Source: Apoderus coryli (taxonomy: Eukaryota > Arthropoda > Insecta > Coleoptera > Attelabidae). Taken from it: a stretch of 64,000 bases of DNA. The notes under the pieces were generated by a model that did not search any database, was not told where the DNA came from, and saw only the letters and a list, made by a program, of their open reading frames with translations. Numbering within the stretch: the stretch's first letter is position 1; each line of letters opens with the position of its first letter. This document shows, one piece after another, positions 11,230-20,569 of the stretch. A program made the position numbers and the translations under genes. The stretch spans positions 15,190,001 to 15,254,000 of the forward strand of contig OU452204.1 in NCBI GenBank assembly GCA_911728435.2, written 5' to 3'.

Positions 11230-11594
11230 TGTTTATTACATTTCTGTACAAAATTTTACTTAAATTTAATTTTAAAAATTGTTTATGTGTATTTATTTCT
11301 ATAATATGTGTGATTGTTTTGTATGTTATTTTTTGTTTGTTACGTTATAATAATTATTGGCTATACATACTATGTATATAGGAAATTGTGCTTCGAACCT
11401 CTTCATTGCGATCTCAAAAATAGAAAGAGATACAAGCCAAGAATTTGCCGTTCGAAAGTTGAAAGATTGCGATTTGTTCCGGAGATATTCGGAGAAAACA
11501 GAAAATTAAGTAAATCGTATAATTTTTTAAAAATAAATTGCATAATAACATTATCACTATTTGCACTCTATCCAATGATATCAAAACTTTTGCC

Positions 11595-11633
11595 ATCCGA
11601 CGTTTCAGATTTGAGCACCCATCATCAACTTTG
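11595..11633 (-). other. Weak hammerhead-like motif
   Basis: The minus strand has TTGATGA, then a weakly paired segment, then GAAACGTC. Core boxes are spaced as in the better copies, but helix II has only about three pairs including wobble, the first core base is T, and helix I does not pair. Probably a decayed relative of the copies at 14221 and 20421. Confidence 0.3.
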
Positions 11634-12061
11634 TTTCCTGAAACACGGACCTAAATTTTTTGGGTAGCACAACAAGTAGTTTTCGAGATACAGGGCCGAA
11701 TTCTCGCTTTTCGCTCCCCTCTTGTATCTCGGAAAATATAACAGATATTGGAAACATATAAACGACGTTTGATAAATATTTTTATGTGGAGTCCATAGGC
11801 GTACATTTAATTTTTTGACTTGGTCTAAGTATCAAAATATGAAGCAAACGTGACATTTTGAAATTTAATTGGAATGAAGTTGTCAAACTTAATAGTGTTG
11901 TCATAGTGATTGATAATTGCACTGATAATTGCAGTGTAATGTTGACATGATTGCGTGAAATTGTTTCCTATGCCACAAAATGACAAAATTTGATTGGTTG
12001 CTAGAATTGTCAACCAATTTTCCTTGAAAATACCAGAATTCTAATTATGCCTTGTAGATTG

Positions 12062-12290
12062 TAGATTGTTTTTCGGAGTCGTTTAGGCGGTTTGGCCTCC
12101 CCGCACTTCGCACAACATTAATAGCGTTGATCTCTGCTTGGAATATAGTGGGACTTTTCCCGAGAGATTCAGAGAGCCTGCAATTTGGCCCGTATACTCC
12201 CATGCCTGTGTTCCCTTCTATTCCTTTTGAACCGTCCGTATACCAGACGGATGTGTTTTCTGGGAATCGTGGTTCCCCATTTAGCCAATT
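12062..12290 (-). pseudogene. N-terminal half of a LINE RNase H domain
   Basis: One clean minus-strand frame reads NTSVWYTDGSKGIEG..MGVYGP..SLGKSPTIFQAEINAINVV. WYTDGS supplies the first catalytic Asp and FQAEI the Glu, both intact. The second half of the domain (SDSQ, HSG) is missing. The fragment at 10377-10577 is on the same strand and supplies exactly that half, but lies about 1.5 kb away with a + strand RT piece between, so joining them is uncertain. Confidence 0.65.
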
Positions 12291-12425
12291 TTGACGATCT
12301 GCAATTATGCCTTAATAAACATCAAACAAACAATATCTACAAGAACAAAGAAAAATTATTTTTGATGAAATAATACGCGTCTACTCCACAAATGAACTTT
12401 CTATTTGTCAATCATTACAAACTAT

Positions 12426-12465
12426 CATTAATGTTTCGAGAATTGAATTCTCATCGTCAGTGTTA
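12426..12465 (-). ncRNA. Hammerhead ribozyme-like motif (partial)
   Basis: On the minus strand CTGACGA (12460-12454; position 7 of the core tolerates any base) is followed by one extra T, then a perfect 6 bp helix II GAGAAT / ATTCTC with loop TCA, then GAAAC (12437-12433). Helix geometry is the same as at 14221 although the stem sequence is different. Helix III (ACA/TTA) and helix I are not conserved, so self-cleavage is unlikely now. Confidence 0.45.
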
Positions 12466-12683
12466 AGATATTATTTTATGCAGATCAAAAGTTATCACGT
12501 GTCATCAAATATAGGTTCATCCGTTGAAAAAATAAAATATTTTATAAGACTATATCATACATCACAAGAATTAAAAAATTTAATTAATAAGTTGAAGAAT
12601 TATTTTTGAACCAAAACAAATTTATATTATTTTAAAAGCTAATAACATAAGGGATAACGACAGAATTTAACACTATACCAAAA

Positions 12684-13174
12684 TTACAGGGTGTTCAAAA
12701 AACCTCATTAAAATAATTTTTTTCTATAACGCTCTGATTCTGTGAATGTACGTTTTACAATATTATTTTAATTAGACAAATAAACAAAACAATGTGATAT
12801 TCAATAACACAATTCCTAAAATTTTATTTAGTGTAATTTGCCTCGTAAATATGTATTGTGAATTTGTTGTTACTTGTGGATACTTTTTAAATCATTTTCA
12901 TGATGTACAGACATTTTAAAGAAATATCTAAATATGATCGAAACGTCAAATAAAAAACTTAAAAAAGAATCTTAGTTATTACTTAAAAATTGACCTAAAA
13001 TCAAGAATTAAAAAATCAAATTTTTCTAGGCTAAAGAAAATAAATAAAAAAGACACTTTATATCGAGAACTACATGTGCAACCCAAAATATGATTAGGGC
13101 ATCGTAAGTTTCACAAAAAAACTTTCCCAATAATGGAGTTACCACACAATTAAAACGCTATCTGGCCACCCTGT
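12684..13174. mobile_element. Non-autonomous element with mariner-type ends
   Basis: TTACAGGGTGTTCAAAAA near 12685 and GGCCACCCTGTAC near 13162-13174 are inverted terminal motifs about 490 bases apart. No transposase frame inside. The interior (about 12930-13010) shares GATCGAAACGTCAA and CCTAAAATCAAGAA with 24100-24210. The pairing of these two ends is inferred. Confidence 0.4.
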
Positions 13175-14186
13175 ACAATGTTTTAAAACTATTTTCATGA
13201 AAAATTAGCTGCTCTTTAAAATAATGTCCTAAATACCACTCTTCCTGTATATTATAGTATCAAATGCAACCGCAAAACCGGAAAAACACATATACATGCA
13301 TGGTTAGATTCATTTTAATTAATTAGTCAGTCAACAGATGGCTTAATAGATCGTCCGGATTACTAGACACACCGTCTAAAAAACAAAAACGAAAATAGAG
13401 AACTAAATGAGAGCGCCATGCAGCGCTCACAGTTAAAAATGAGGGCGGTCAATCTAAATCAGTACCTAAATAGTTGAAGCACGACCATATTCGTGCAACG
13501 TAAATAAGTTGTAATGTTTTTATTTTGAAAATCATTTGAATGGTTAGTTACCGAGGTATAATGATAAAACAATTGGAGAAATCAATGAAGTAAATCTAAT
13601 GGAGTAATTAATGTTTGAATTATTGCACTTTATACCTTCTACGGGGCTTCAGTTTTAATGGCGTATTTGATTATCCGAAAGATTATTACTTAAGGCGGTT
13701 TGATCAGTCTTCAATAGCTTATTATGCACTTATTTTTTAATTGTGAAAAATTATTTTTTTCTGTGACGGGAAAAAAGTTTGACATATTATCTCTGTTGAC
13801 AGGTAATAAAATGTCAGATTTTAGCTCTCGATTTTTTGTCTCATAACCTCGAGCTTAAATCTAGTACTTTTCCCTTGTATAATAAATAACTATTTTTACG
13901 AGCATGCGCATTGTTTTTTTTAGTGTGGAAAGTTGTACTTTTCCGCTTACAGTTGTTATAACTAATATAAAGCCAGATAGTGCTAGCTTTGTTATAAATA
14001 TTAATAAGGCTTCAATTGATCATTTTTTAATTAGCACTCATCAAGTGAATTTTCAATTTTCTCATTGAAATGATTTAGAAAAATAAATAAAACTTAAATA
14101 AAAACTTTAATTTTTAGTTATGTATTACTTATAATTTATTTTGAATACATTTTTGATGAAATAATTTAGACAATAATTAAATTTAC
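13175..14186. other. No recognisable gene; one palindrome
   Basis: No gene recognised. GAGCGCCATGCAGCGCTC at about 13410-13427 is a perfect inverted repeat with 6 bp arms; its meaning is unknown. Confidence 0.35.
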
Positions 14187-14220
14187 ACATTGCAATTTGG
14201 CTTTTCTCGAGTATTATGAA

Positions 14221-14265
14221 TAACCAATGATGATGAAGCCTGCGGCTTCGAAACATGTTTGGTTG
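14221..14265 (+). ncRNA. Hammerhead ribozyme-like motif
   Basis: AACCA - ATGATGA - T - GAAGCC TGC GGCTTC - GAAA - CATGTT - TGGTT. Helix I (AACCA/TGGTT) pairs over 5 bp, helix II is a perfect 6 bp with a 3-base loop, helix III is ACA/UGU without a loop, and the predicted cleavage triplet is GUU. The first core base is A instead of C, which should abolish or greatly slow cleavage. About 35-45 bases upstream (CACATTGCAATTTGGCTTTTC) align with the sequence before the copy at 20421, so the two are copies of one element. Penelope-like elements are known to carry minimal hammerheads of this shape. Confidence 0.55.
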
Positions 14266-14502
14266 TGTAAGTCAAACATAGAGCGATTATTAAAGCAAAT
14301 TTCGTGAATATTTGACTTGCATTTCACATGCATATGAATAACTGTTTATCCACATTAAAAGAAGAAGTAGCAGGTACAATTTATTAGGCCAAGGAAGACC
14401 CTCTCTTCAAACGATACGTGTCTAAATTTGACAGCAATCGGACTTTTGATTTGTGAGTTATAGCATTTTTTTGTGAAGCAACTTTTGTCATTGAAAAACA
14501 AA

Positions 14503-14805
14503 ATGGAAAAAGATAGTTCGAGTTTTGACAAAGCATTACTTTTTGATGAAAAAAAAAATACAGTGGAAACCAAACAATGGCTTGATAACCATTATTCGGC
14601 CTCTGCTCCATCGAGACAAATGGGAGAAAAGTGGATTGGTAAATTTAAACGTGGTCGTACCAGCACAAATGATGCAGAGCGCAGTGGACGCCCAAATGGA
14701 GCTGTTATTCCCGAAAACGTCAAAAGAATTCACAAATTGTTTACGAAGGATCGCAAATTGAAGGTGCACGAGCTAGCTGAAATTGTAAAGATTTCAGATA
14801 ATTAA
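14503..14805 (+). pseudogene. Mariner transposase N-terminus
   Basis: From ATG at 14503 the frame shows ETKQWLDNHYSASAPSRQM..KFKRGRTSTNDAERSGRPNGA, then PENVKRIHKLFTKDRKLKV and HELAEIVKISDN. This is the paired helix-turn-helix DNA-binding half of a mariner transposase, with its GRTST-DAERSGRP linker. The gene ends at a TAA where the family would continue with the rest of the second HTH and the DD34D catalytic domain, all absent. About 100 codons are left of roughly 345. No clear terminal inverted repeat was found. Confidence 0.8.
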
Positions 14806-15416
14806 TTAATTGTTTTGTACACCATTTGGTGTTTTTTAAATAAATGTTCTAATGTTTCTAGTAGCGTATGGTATCAGAAATGTCAAATGATCTACAATTA
14901 TAAAAGTCATTATGAATTATTCTTAATTATGCATAAACAACATTGATGATAATAAAAAGCACATATAAATTTCTACCAAAATATTCATAACATGTGTTCG
15001 AAATGTTGACCGTCCATTTCGAGACACTTCGATATTTGTTCTAATAATACATGAAGTTGGTGTAGAAGGAAATCCAGTACCATCATACCATTTAACGATC
15101 CCTCAAAAATTAGGGTACTATGAAATATCGGTCCAATGTTCCACCTATTTGGATTGCTGATGATTTTGTATTCATGGGGATTCGAGGCAGAATAATAATG
15201 GTCGTTGTGTCTGTTCACGAGGCTATTGTTGTGAAATGTATATTCGTCACTAAATAACACGTTATCAGAAAATGCTTCATTTGCTATCACTTTATCTAAC
15301 ACCCACTTGCAAAATTCAATTCTATTGTCACAATCATTTCCATAAAGTTCTTGACAACGCTGAATTTTATAAGCATGAAATCTATGTTTTTTAATCACTC
15401 GTGATTTCACTTAAAA

Positions 15417-15530
15417 TAAACTGTTGCCCTCGAGGCACGAATAGCTCTCCATATTTAAGTGTAAAAGTAATATTTTTGTGACCTTTTTTTGTCATTTACC
15501 TTTCTTTTGATGACAACCTATATTTCCAAA
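15417..15530. repeat. Dispersed repeat, copy 2, inserted in a transposase gene
   Basis: Reverse-complement copy of 8034-8152. It ends just before the codons for VIKKHRF in the transposase frame, and the homology with the other copy stops there (GCAACAGTTTATT), so the boundary of an insertion is visible. Confidence 0.55.
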
Positions 15531-15955
15531 TATTATCAGCTATTACGCTTCTTGATACATAGAGGATCCGTAGCAAATTTCAAAGAGATATCGGAAGTGG
15601 CACCACAAAAAGATTTTTTTCGAAATTTAAGACGCTTAGGACACAAATCCGTAACAAGCTCTTTTCCTCAAATTGCCCGAAGTATATCAAGAGAGATTTT
15701 GTGCTGATCGTGATCAAATGTTACTAATTTTCTTCTACTGATATTTTAGTATCGATGCAACAATAACAATTTAATCACGCAAATGTAAGAAAAAATTCCT
15801 ACGTAGAAATAGTATTTCACAACATGAAGAGTGTTGGTTCAATAATATCCTTAAATTGCTGTAATATTAAATAATCGCAAAATAAAATAAGAAACGCAAC
15901 TAGTAGCTTCGGAGCAGTGGGTTGGTGCATGGTATTTCAAGGTATTGTCAGAAAC

Positions 15956-16019
15956 CTATATTAGTCAGGCAAGTATTTACTTGCCTGACTAATATAGTAT
16001 TTACTTGCCTGACTAATAT
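15956..16019. repeat. Perfect 20+20 bp palindrome joined to a 24 bp tandem duplication
   Basis: CTATATTAGTCAGGCAAGTA (15956-15975), two bases, then its exact reverse complement (15978-15997). The 24-mer beginning AGTATTTACTTGCC occurs twice in tandem (15972-15995, 15996-16019). It lies at the break in the transposase gene; on the minus strand the units translate as repeats of (N)ISQASKY next to NPHIS, so the repeat seems to have grown from coding sequence. Confidence 0.8.
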
Positions 16020-16380
16020 TGGTGTTTTCGAATATCTGATTTTGACTAATATGGGGATTTTCGATTACTAGACCAACTGTAGCAAAAATAGTTTTTCCAT
16101 TTTCGGTGACAGATTTTCTTGTAGCTAACACTTTCAGTTTCCTTAAACTGATTTAAAAGTCTTTGAAAAGCAGCTGGTCTTGGATGATTTCGTATGGGAA
16201 AACTTTGAGCATAAACTCGAGAAGCCAATAAAGAATTTGGATGGCATTCTCCATGGATCAATATGATATCAATACGTTCTTGTTTTGAGTAAATACTCTT
16301 CATTTTAACAAAGCAAACAATTGTAAATCAATAACATTTAGTAAAGCATGAACAGCAAATTAAATTGATAAGTAATTAGG

Positions 16381-16446
16381 CCGAAGGACTTCGGTCAATG
16401 GCCTTTTGCGGTTTTGTACCAATAAAGTACGTTTTATTATTATTAT
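16381..16446 (+). mobile_element. LINE 3' tail
   Basis: CCGAAGGACTTCGG (a perfect hairpin) is followed by TTTTGTACCAATAAAGTACG and TTTTATTATTATTATT. A polyadenylation-like AATAAA before an ATT-repeat tail is the pattern of the other LINE 3' ends in this window. No coding remains upstream, so it is a very short 3' copy. An AAT-rich complement follows and makes an AT palindrome. Confidence 0.45.
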
Positions 16447-16774
16447 TTAATTATAATAATAATAAATAATTTTTTGATAAATAAAATAATTTATTTGACA
16501 TTATTCATTCCATAGGCTACTAGATCCATTAAAACGTTTATTTAAAAAACACCATTCGAGAGGTAATTAGTAAGTACATTGCTAGGTAAGTTCAAAAATA
16601 TGACGTTCCATTTAAATTAATGAGGTTATAGCAACTTAAAGTTCTTATTTGAGTAGTTTTAATTTTTGGACCCCTGTATAAGATTGCAAGTTTATTGCAA
16701 TTGGAATACCAAATATGATCTATTATTACAATTTAGAGTTAATTTCGTCAACATGACTTAAATACTTCCCAAGT

Positions 16775-17075
16775 ATTTGAAAAATGAAAATTAGGCTAGA
16801 TTTTCAGAAAATTCAATTTATTTAAACAATCTTAAGGTTTAGGTATTATAAACCTCAATAAAACTTACAGACACTTAATTTGATCAGAGGATCTAAAATT
16901 CCAATCATATACAGGGCATTCCATTTAAAAAAAACACAACTTTGATACTTTTAGTTTATTTGGGACACCCTGTATAATATGAAAACAATTTTAAAAAGTA
17001 GCCATAGTAGATGCCTACACGTTTAATAAATGAAACTTATTAAAAGTCACGTAGAGGTTCGCCACAATATTCCGC
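16775..17075. repeat. Dispersed MITE-like repeat, copy 2
   Basis: Same family as 1556-1850. Here the inner unit is bounded by TATACAGGGCATTCC (about 16909) and GGGACACCCTGTATA (about 16961-16976), giving mariner-type inverted ends about 70 bases apart. Confidence 0.5.
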
Positions 17076-18630
17076 GCCATAAAGCGTGTATGATGAAAGT
17101 ACACATGATTCTAGTTAAAAGAAATTTTCTTGCTAAAACTGATAATAAACTGAGATAGAGAACAGCTAGATTGAAAAAACTGCGATTAGAACAAAAATAT
17201 TTAAAGTAAAAAGAGAACTTTAAGCTAATTAATATGTTTATTATATCCTAATGACAGCGGATGTTAATATTTTCATTTACTAACATCTCTTTGCCTTGAT
17301 GTATTTGTCTAAAAATACCCTTCTTATTTGTCTTTGTTGATTAATTGCTTTTACAAATTCAGTGTAGATTTTGCCAAATATTTAACCAGCTGTACATGTG
17401 TGTCTCTACGATAGTTTAGACGTTTATAGTTTCTTTGTATATTATTATTTCGTCATGCTTTAAATACCCAACTAGGTATATCATAAAATGTCTTTCTCTC
17501 ATATGTATATTTTGGGGCGTATACCAAACAAAATGTCAGGTCTGTGTCAACAAAACCTTTTTGGATTTTGGTCCCTTTTTGCCGCACCGGCTGTGTTCTA
17601 TTCTACTTTAATTTCTCTTTGGAGCATATTATTTTGTAATTTCCGCAAAATTTTCAGCATGGTTTGTGTGACAACATGTGAACTATATAAATTGTTTGAA
17701 AGTGCAGTTTGTTTCGTCAGACCAATTAAAGCCTTGTTAGAATGCGAGCGTATATGGGAAATTATACAAACTTTGTATAAAAGTAAATTAATAAAAAAGA
17801 TGTATATGTTTGGATGCAATAAATATTGAATTCACTTAGCATTCGTCTAAATATAATAAAATCCATTTATGATTTCCCTAATATTCTTTATCTTGCGAAA
17901 ATTAACAAAATCATTAAAACTGTATACAGCTGCCTGCACCGGCTGTATTTTTTATGGAAATGTTATTTTTTTAATAATTTCGCCACAGATCTTTGAGAAA
18001 TATTGTGTTGTTGACTGCGGGTTTTCTTGCGACGACAAAATGACATCTAATGCCTTGTTACCGCCTGCAGCTGTTTTTGACCTTCCCGTTTTTAGTTTGT
18101 TTCTTACACTACCAGTTTCGTAAAATTTCTGACATAATTTACATACATACCCTTTCTAAATTTGTAGCCGGTTAGGATACAACTCATAAAAAAGACTGCA
18201 CACTTCTTCATAAAGGCATTTTTTGTCACCATAGCCCACCATCATCAGAATTTCAATTCTTTGTTTTTACCGCTATAAAAAATTGAGCAACGGCAGGTTG
18301 TGCCACAAATTATACCAAATAACTTTTCTTTAAAATTTTTTTGAAAACAAAAATTATGTTCAGATATATACAGGGATTTCCACATTTTATACTTACTCTG
18401 TATATATACTGTATATACGAATCGGTTAACTGATTCTACATTGCCATAAACACAACAATATTGCTCCAAATCATTGTTAAAGTCTACCTTAACTGCTACA
18501 TTTTCTTAGTTTTTTCTCATTTTGCAAATTTTGAACCACAAAAGTTGTTAGATATGATTTTGAACAAAAAATTGAGATTAATTAGGTCTGTGTAAGTTAC
18601 ATAGTTTCTAAAATACAGCAATTCAAAGTT
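17076..18630. other. No recognisable gene
   Basis: A 113-codon + frame at 17488-17829 contains hydrophobic stretches but no recognisable domain, and its composition is ordinary for chance frames here. CTGATGATGG on the minus strand near 18240 resembles a hammerhead box without a GAAA partner. Confidence 0.3.
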
Positions 18631-18676
18631 TTGCAAAATTTTCGAAAAAAGAAACTGATGACGAAACCACCAGCTC

Positions 18677-18830
18677 CTCAGAACCAGCTTAACATGATTT
18701 CCTGCAACAGCAAAAAAGGTTGTACCAACAAAGCAGGACTTAAATGCTCAGCTGTTTGTAGCCACTATAGCGGTCAATCTTGTGAAAACATACCAGACCA
18801 CATATTTGACGATATTGGTGAATCACTCAA
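18677..18830 (+). pseudogene. Cys-rich C-terminal fragment of an unclassified insect repeat protein
   Basis: The frame from 18631 reads NQLNMISCNSKKGCTNKAGL, then KCSAVCSHYSGQSCENIPDH. A pattern of C-x-C-x3-C..C-x2-C..GQSC follows the shape of Cys-rich C-termini seen in repetitive insect proteins (ISC-C-GC..GL-CS-VC-HC-GQSC-N). One central Cys-containing stretch is missing (GCTNKAGL). I do not know the function; a zinc-binding tail of a transposon protein is the best guess. The frame runs on into the GTATTC-rich repeat and ends at 18960. Confidence 0.4.
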
Positions 18831-18884
18831 TGATGATCCACCATCAGATGACGATTTAGACCGGCTTGAACCGATCGATGAATA

Positions 18885-19015
18885 TCCAGAATACCGAATA
18901 CTGACCAAAAAAGTATTCAGTCGAATACTAAATACCAAATACACAACTGTATTCGAATAGTAATCGAATACCAGCCAAATGTCTCCTGAATGGTATTCAG
19001 AATACCGAGTATTCG
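18885..19015. repeat. Cryptic GAATAC / GTATTC repeat cluster
   Basis: Short motifs AGAATACCGAATAC, AGTATTCAGTCGAATAC, TGTATTCGAATAG, TAATCGAATACC and GAGTATTCGTATAC alternate in both orientations over about 130 bases. Such clusters resemble subterminal repeats of hAT-type transposons, but I see no transposase next to it. Confidence 0.45.
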
Positions 19016-19051
19016 TATACTACCCAAGTCTGACCAGAATAAAGATTATGA

Positions 19052-19240
19052 TTATAATTCGTCCACATTTAGGCCAATATCAAAGCACCATAGCTCAATC
19101 ATTTGCAAATCGCTCTGAATCTTTTCACACTGAGAAACATTTGACAGGTCTCGGAATATCTTAAGGTCATCAGCAAACAATAATTTACTACAAGTTAAGT
19201 TCTCTGCTAGATCATTTACAAATTTTGAGTTCGACTTCAC
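19052..19240 (-). pseudogene. LINE reverse transcriptase fragment with FADD box
   Basis: The minus strand reads FVNDLAENLTCSKLLFADDLKIFRD..EKIQSDLQMIELWC. FADD is the catalytic motif C of a non-LTR RT, and IQSDL..I..WC is the usual following helix. Only about 60 residues remain; both ends run into unrelated AT-rich sequence. Confidence 0.7.
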
Positions 19241-19249
19241 CCTTTAAAT

Positions 19250-20282
19250 TTAAAAGCAATTTAAAATTATTCTTGGCTGTAAATGGTTTTTACACGCTGC
19301 AGGAATTTGTTGAGCCAGTCCACTTATGTCCTATTTATTATAAGTCTTAAGATTTCAGATACAGGGTCCAAAATGTACTTTTTTAAACTGACGAAAATAG
19401 CAACTCTGGCGCATTCTTTCTGGGATACCTTGTATATAGTTTTGAAATTCAAAATAGATTTTGGAAAAAATAACAGAAAAAATTTTGTAACACAATTTAT
19501 ATTATTTGTTCATTAAGATCGTACTATTCATTAGCGCAACACATCAAACGATGTCAGATATACACATTTTCAATGAAAAATGGATCCTTTTTCTAAAAAG
19601 CCATTTACCCTATGACAAATTCTCTAATTCTACAAACGAATTGCTCGTAATATTGCATTGATTAATAGTAGCTCGTCACAAGGGACATTTAAAACAATAT
19701 GTCAAAACGAAAATAACACATTCAGCAGCCCCTTTTTTAGTTTGCCATTACCAAAAGTAGAAAGTCGTGTTTATTCCACCTGGTATGTGCTTTAGATGCG
19801 AGAACGACGACGCCTACAGTAGGTATGAAATGCTGCCTGCATTGCTCCCTTCATAATATTAATATATATTTTCGTTCTAAAAGTTTAATTTAGGCGCATA
19901 TATCTACTTTATAAAAGAAAAATTACAATTATAGTCGTCTGTAGTCGTATGATTTATTGGGATTTTTAACGAATATATCGTATATTTTTAGAAAGGAAAA
20001 TACCTACTACCTATGTACCGCTTCACACCACATGCCACAGAGGCGTAGATTAATTTGTATATTCTTAAAGACTGAATAAATTGGAAATAATGAAAAGTCA
20101 GTTTTTCTAAAATCATTACAACATATTGACGTTCAAAGCGCATTTTGACGAGAAAAATTACAGTACGGGGAACACTTTCCCGGCCGGTAAAATTATTCCC
20201 GTACCGTTTTTCAAACCCAAAATAATGCACATAATTTATTTATTTATTTAAAAAAAGTAGTCCATTCTAGAGTGAAGTAAAT
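19250..20282. other. No recognisable gene; one hairpin
   Basis: No coding region recognised. GTACGGGGAA near 20163 and TTCCCGTAC near 20200 are inverted copies around a GC-rich centre containing CCCGGCCGG, unusual in this AT-rich sequence. ATACAGGGT near 19368 and ACCTTGTATA near 19431 may be ends of a 70-base MITE. Confidence 0.35.
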
Positions 20283-20517
20283 TCTATTTAATAGGAATAA
20301 AAGTCAATTTTCCACAATGTCGCGATCTTGTTTGCAGACATGAATACATTACTCTATTATTATTCATTCTGAGATTTTCTGCACATTGTAATGTAGCTTT
20401 TCGTGAATAATTATATAGGTAACCACTGATGAAGGAGCTTGAAGCCCCGAAACATGTTTGGTAGATATATTTGATTTATTTCGTTAAGGATTGACTTTTA
20501 TTCCTATTAAATAAATT
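20283..20517. repeat. Inverted repeat enclosing a hammerhead-like motif
   Basis: TATTTAATAGGAATAAAAGTCAA (about 20285-20308) is matched by its reverse complement TTGACTTTTATTCCTATTAAATA (about 20490-20513), nearly perfect over 23-28 bases. The hammerhead-like motif at 20421-20463 lies inside. The arms could be the ends of a small non-autonomous element. Confidence 0.55.
20421..20463 (+). ncRNA. Hammerhead ribozyme-like motif, best core
   Basis: AACCA - CTGATGA - A - GGAGCT TGA AGCCCC - GAAA - CATGTT - TGGTA. Both core boxes are fully conserved. Helix I pairs as ACCA/TGGT, helix II has five pairs and one A.C mismatch with a 3-base loop, helix III is ACA/UGU closed without a loop, and the cleavage triplet would be GUU. 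Compared with 14221, positions 2 and 6 of helix II change on both sides and keep pairing. A single extra A sits between the first core box and helix II. Very short helix III is typical of the minimal hammerheads in Penelope-like elements, which may act as dimers. Confidence 0.6.
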
Positions 20518-20569
20518 TATTTATTTATATAAATATTTATTTTTATATTGCAATTATTACAATCGAGGG

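Larger units (their letters stand above)
14985..16303 (-). pseudogene. DUF4817-type Tc1/mariner-like transposase, interrupted and internally deleted
   Basis: The N-terminus (16303-16046) reads YSKQERIDIILIHGECHPNS, then RVYAQSFPIRNHPRPAAFQR and FKETESVSYKK, the DUF4817 helix-turn-helix, then in another frame VTENGKTIFATVGLVIENPHIS. The gene resumes at 15410 with VIKKHRFHAYKIQRCQELYG, FSDEYTFHNNSLVNRHNDHY (first catalytic Asp) and LDFLLHQLHVLLEQIS, then jumps to KCLEMDGQHFEHML-stop. The segment with the second and third catalytic acids is deleted between LEQIS and KCLE. About 600 bases between the halves hold a dispersed repeat and a palindrome. The product would be inactive. Confidence 0.75.

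Noticed and set aside
17488..17829. 113-codon frame with hydrophobic stretches as a membrane protein
   Set aside because: No signal of selection, no known domain, and T-rich sequence produces hydrophobic chance frames.
18225..18262. Minus-strand CTGATGATGGTGGG as a hammerhead
   Set aside because: No GAAA box after a paired stem; only ACAAAAAATG follows.
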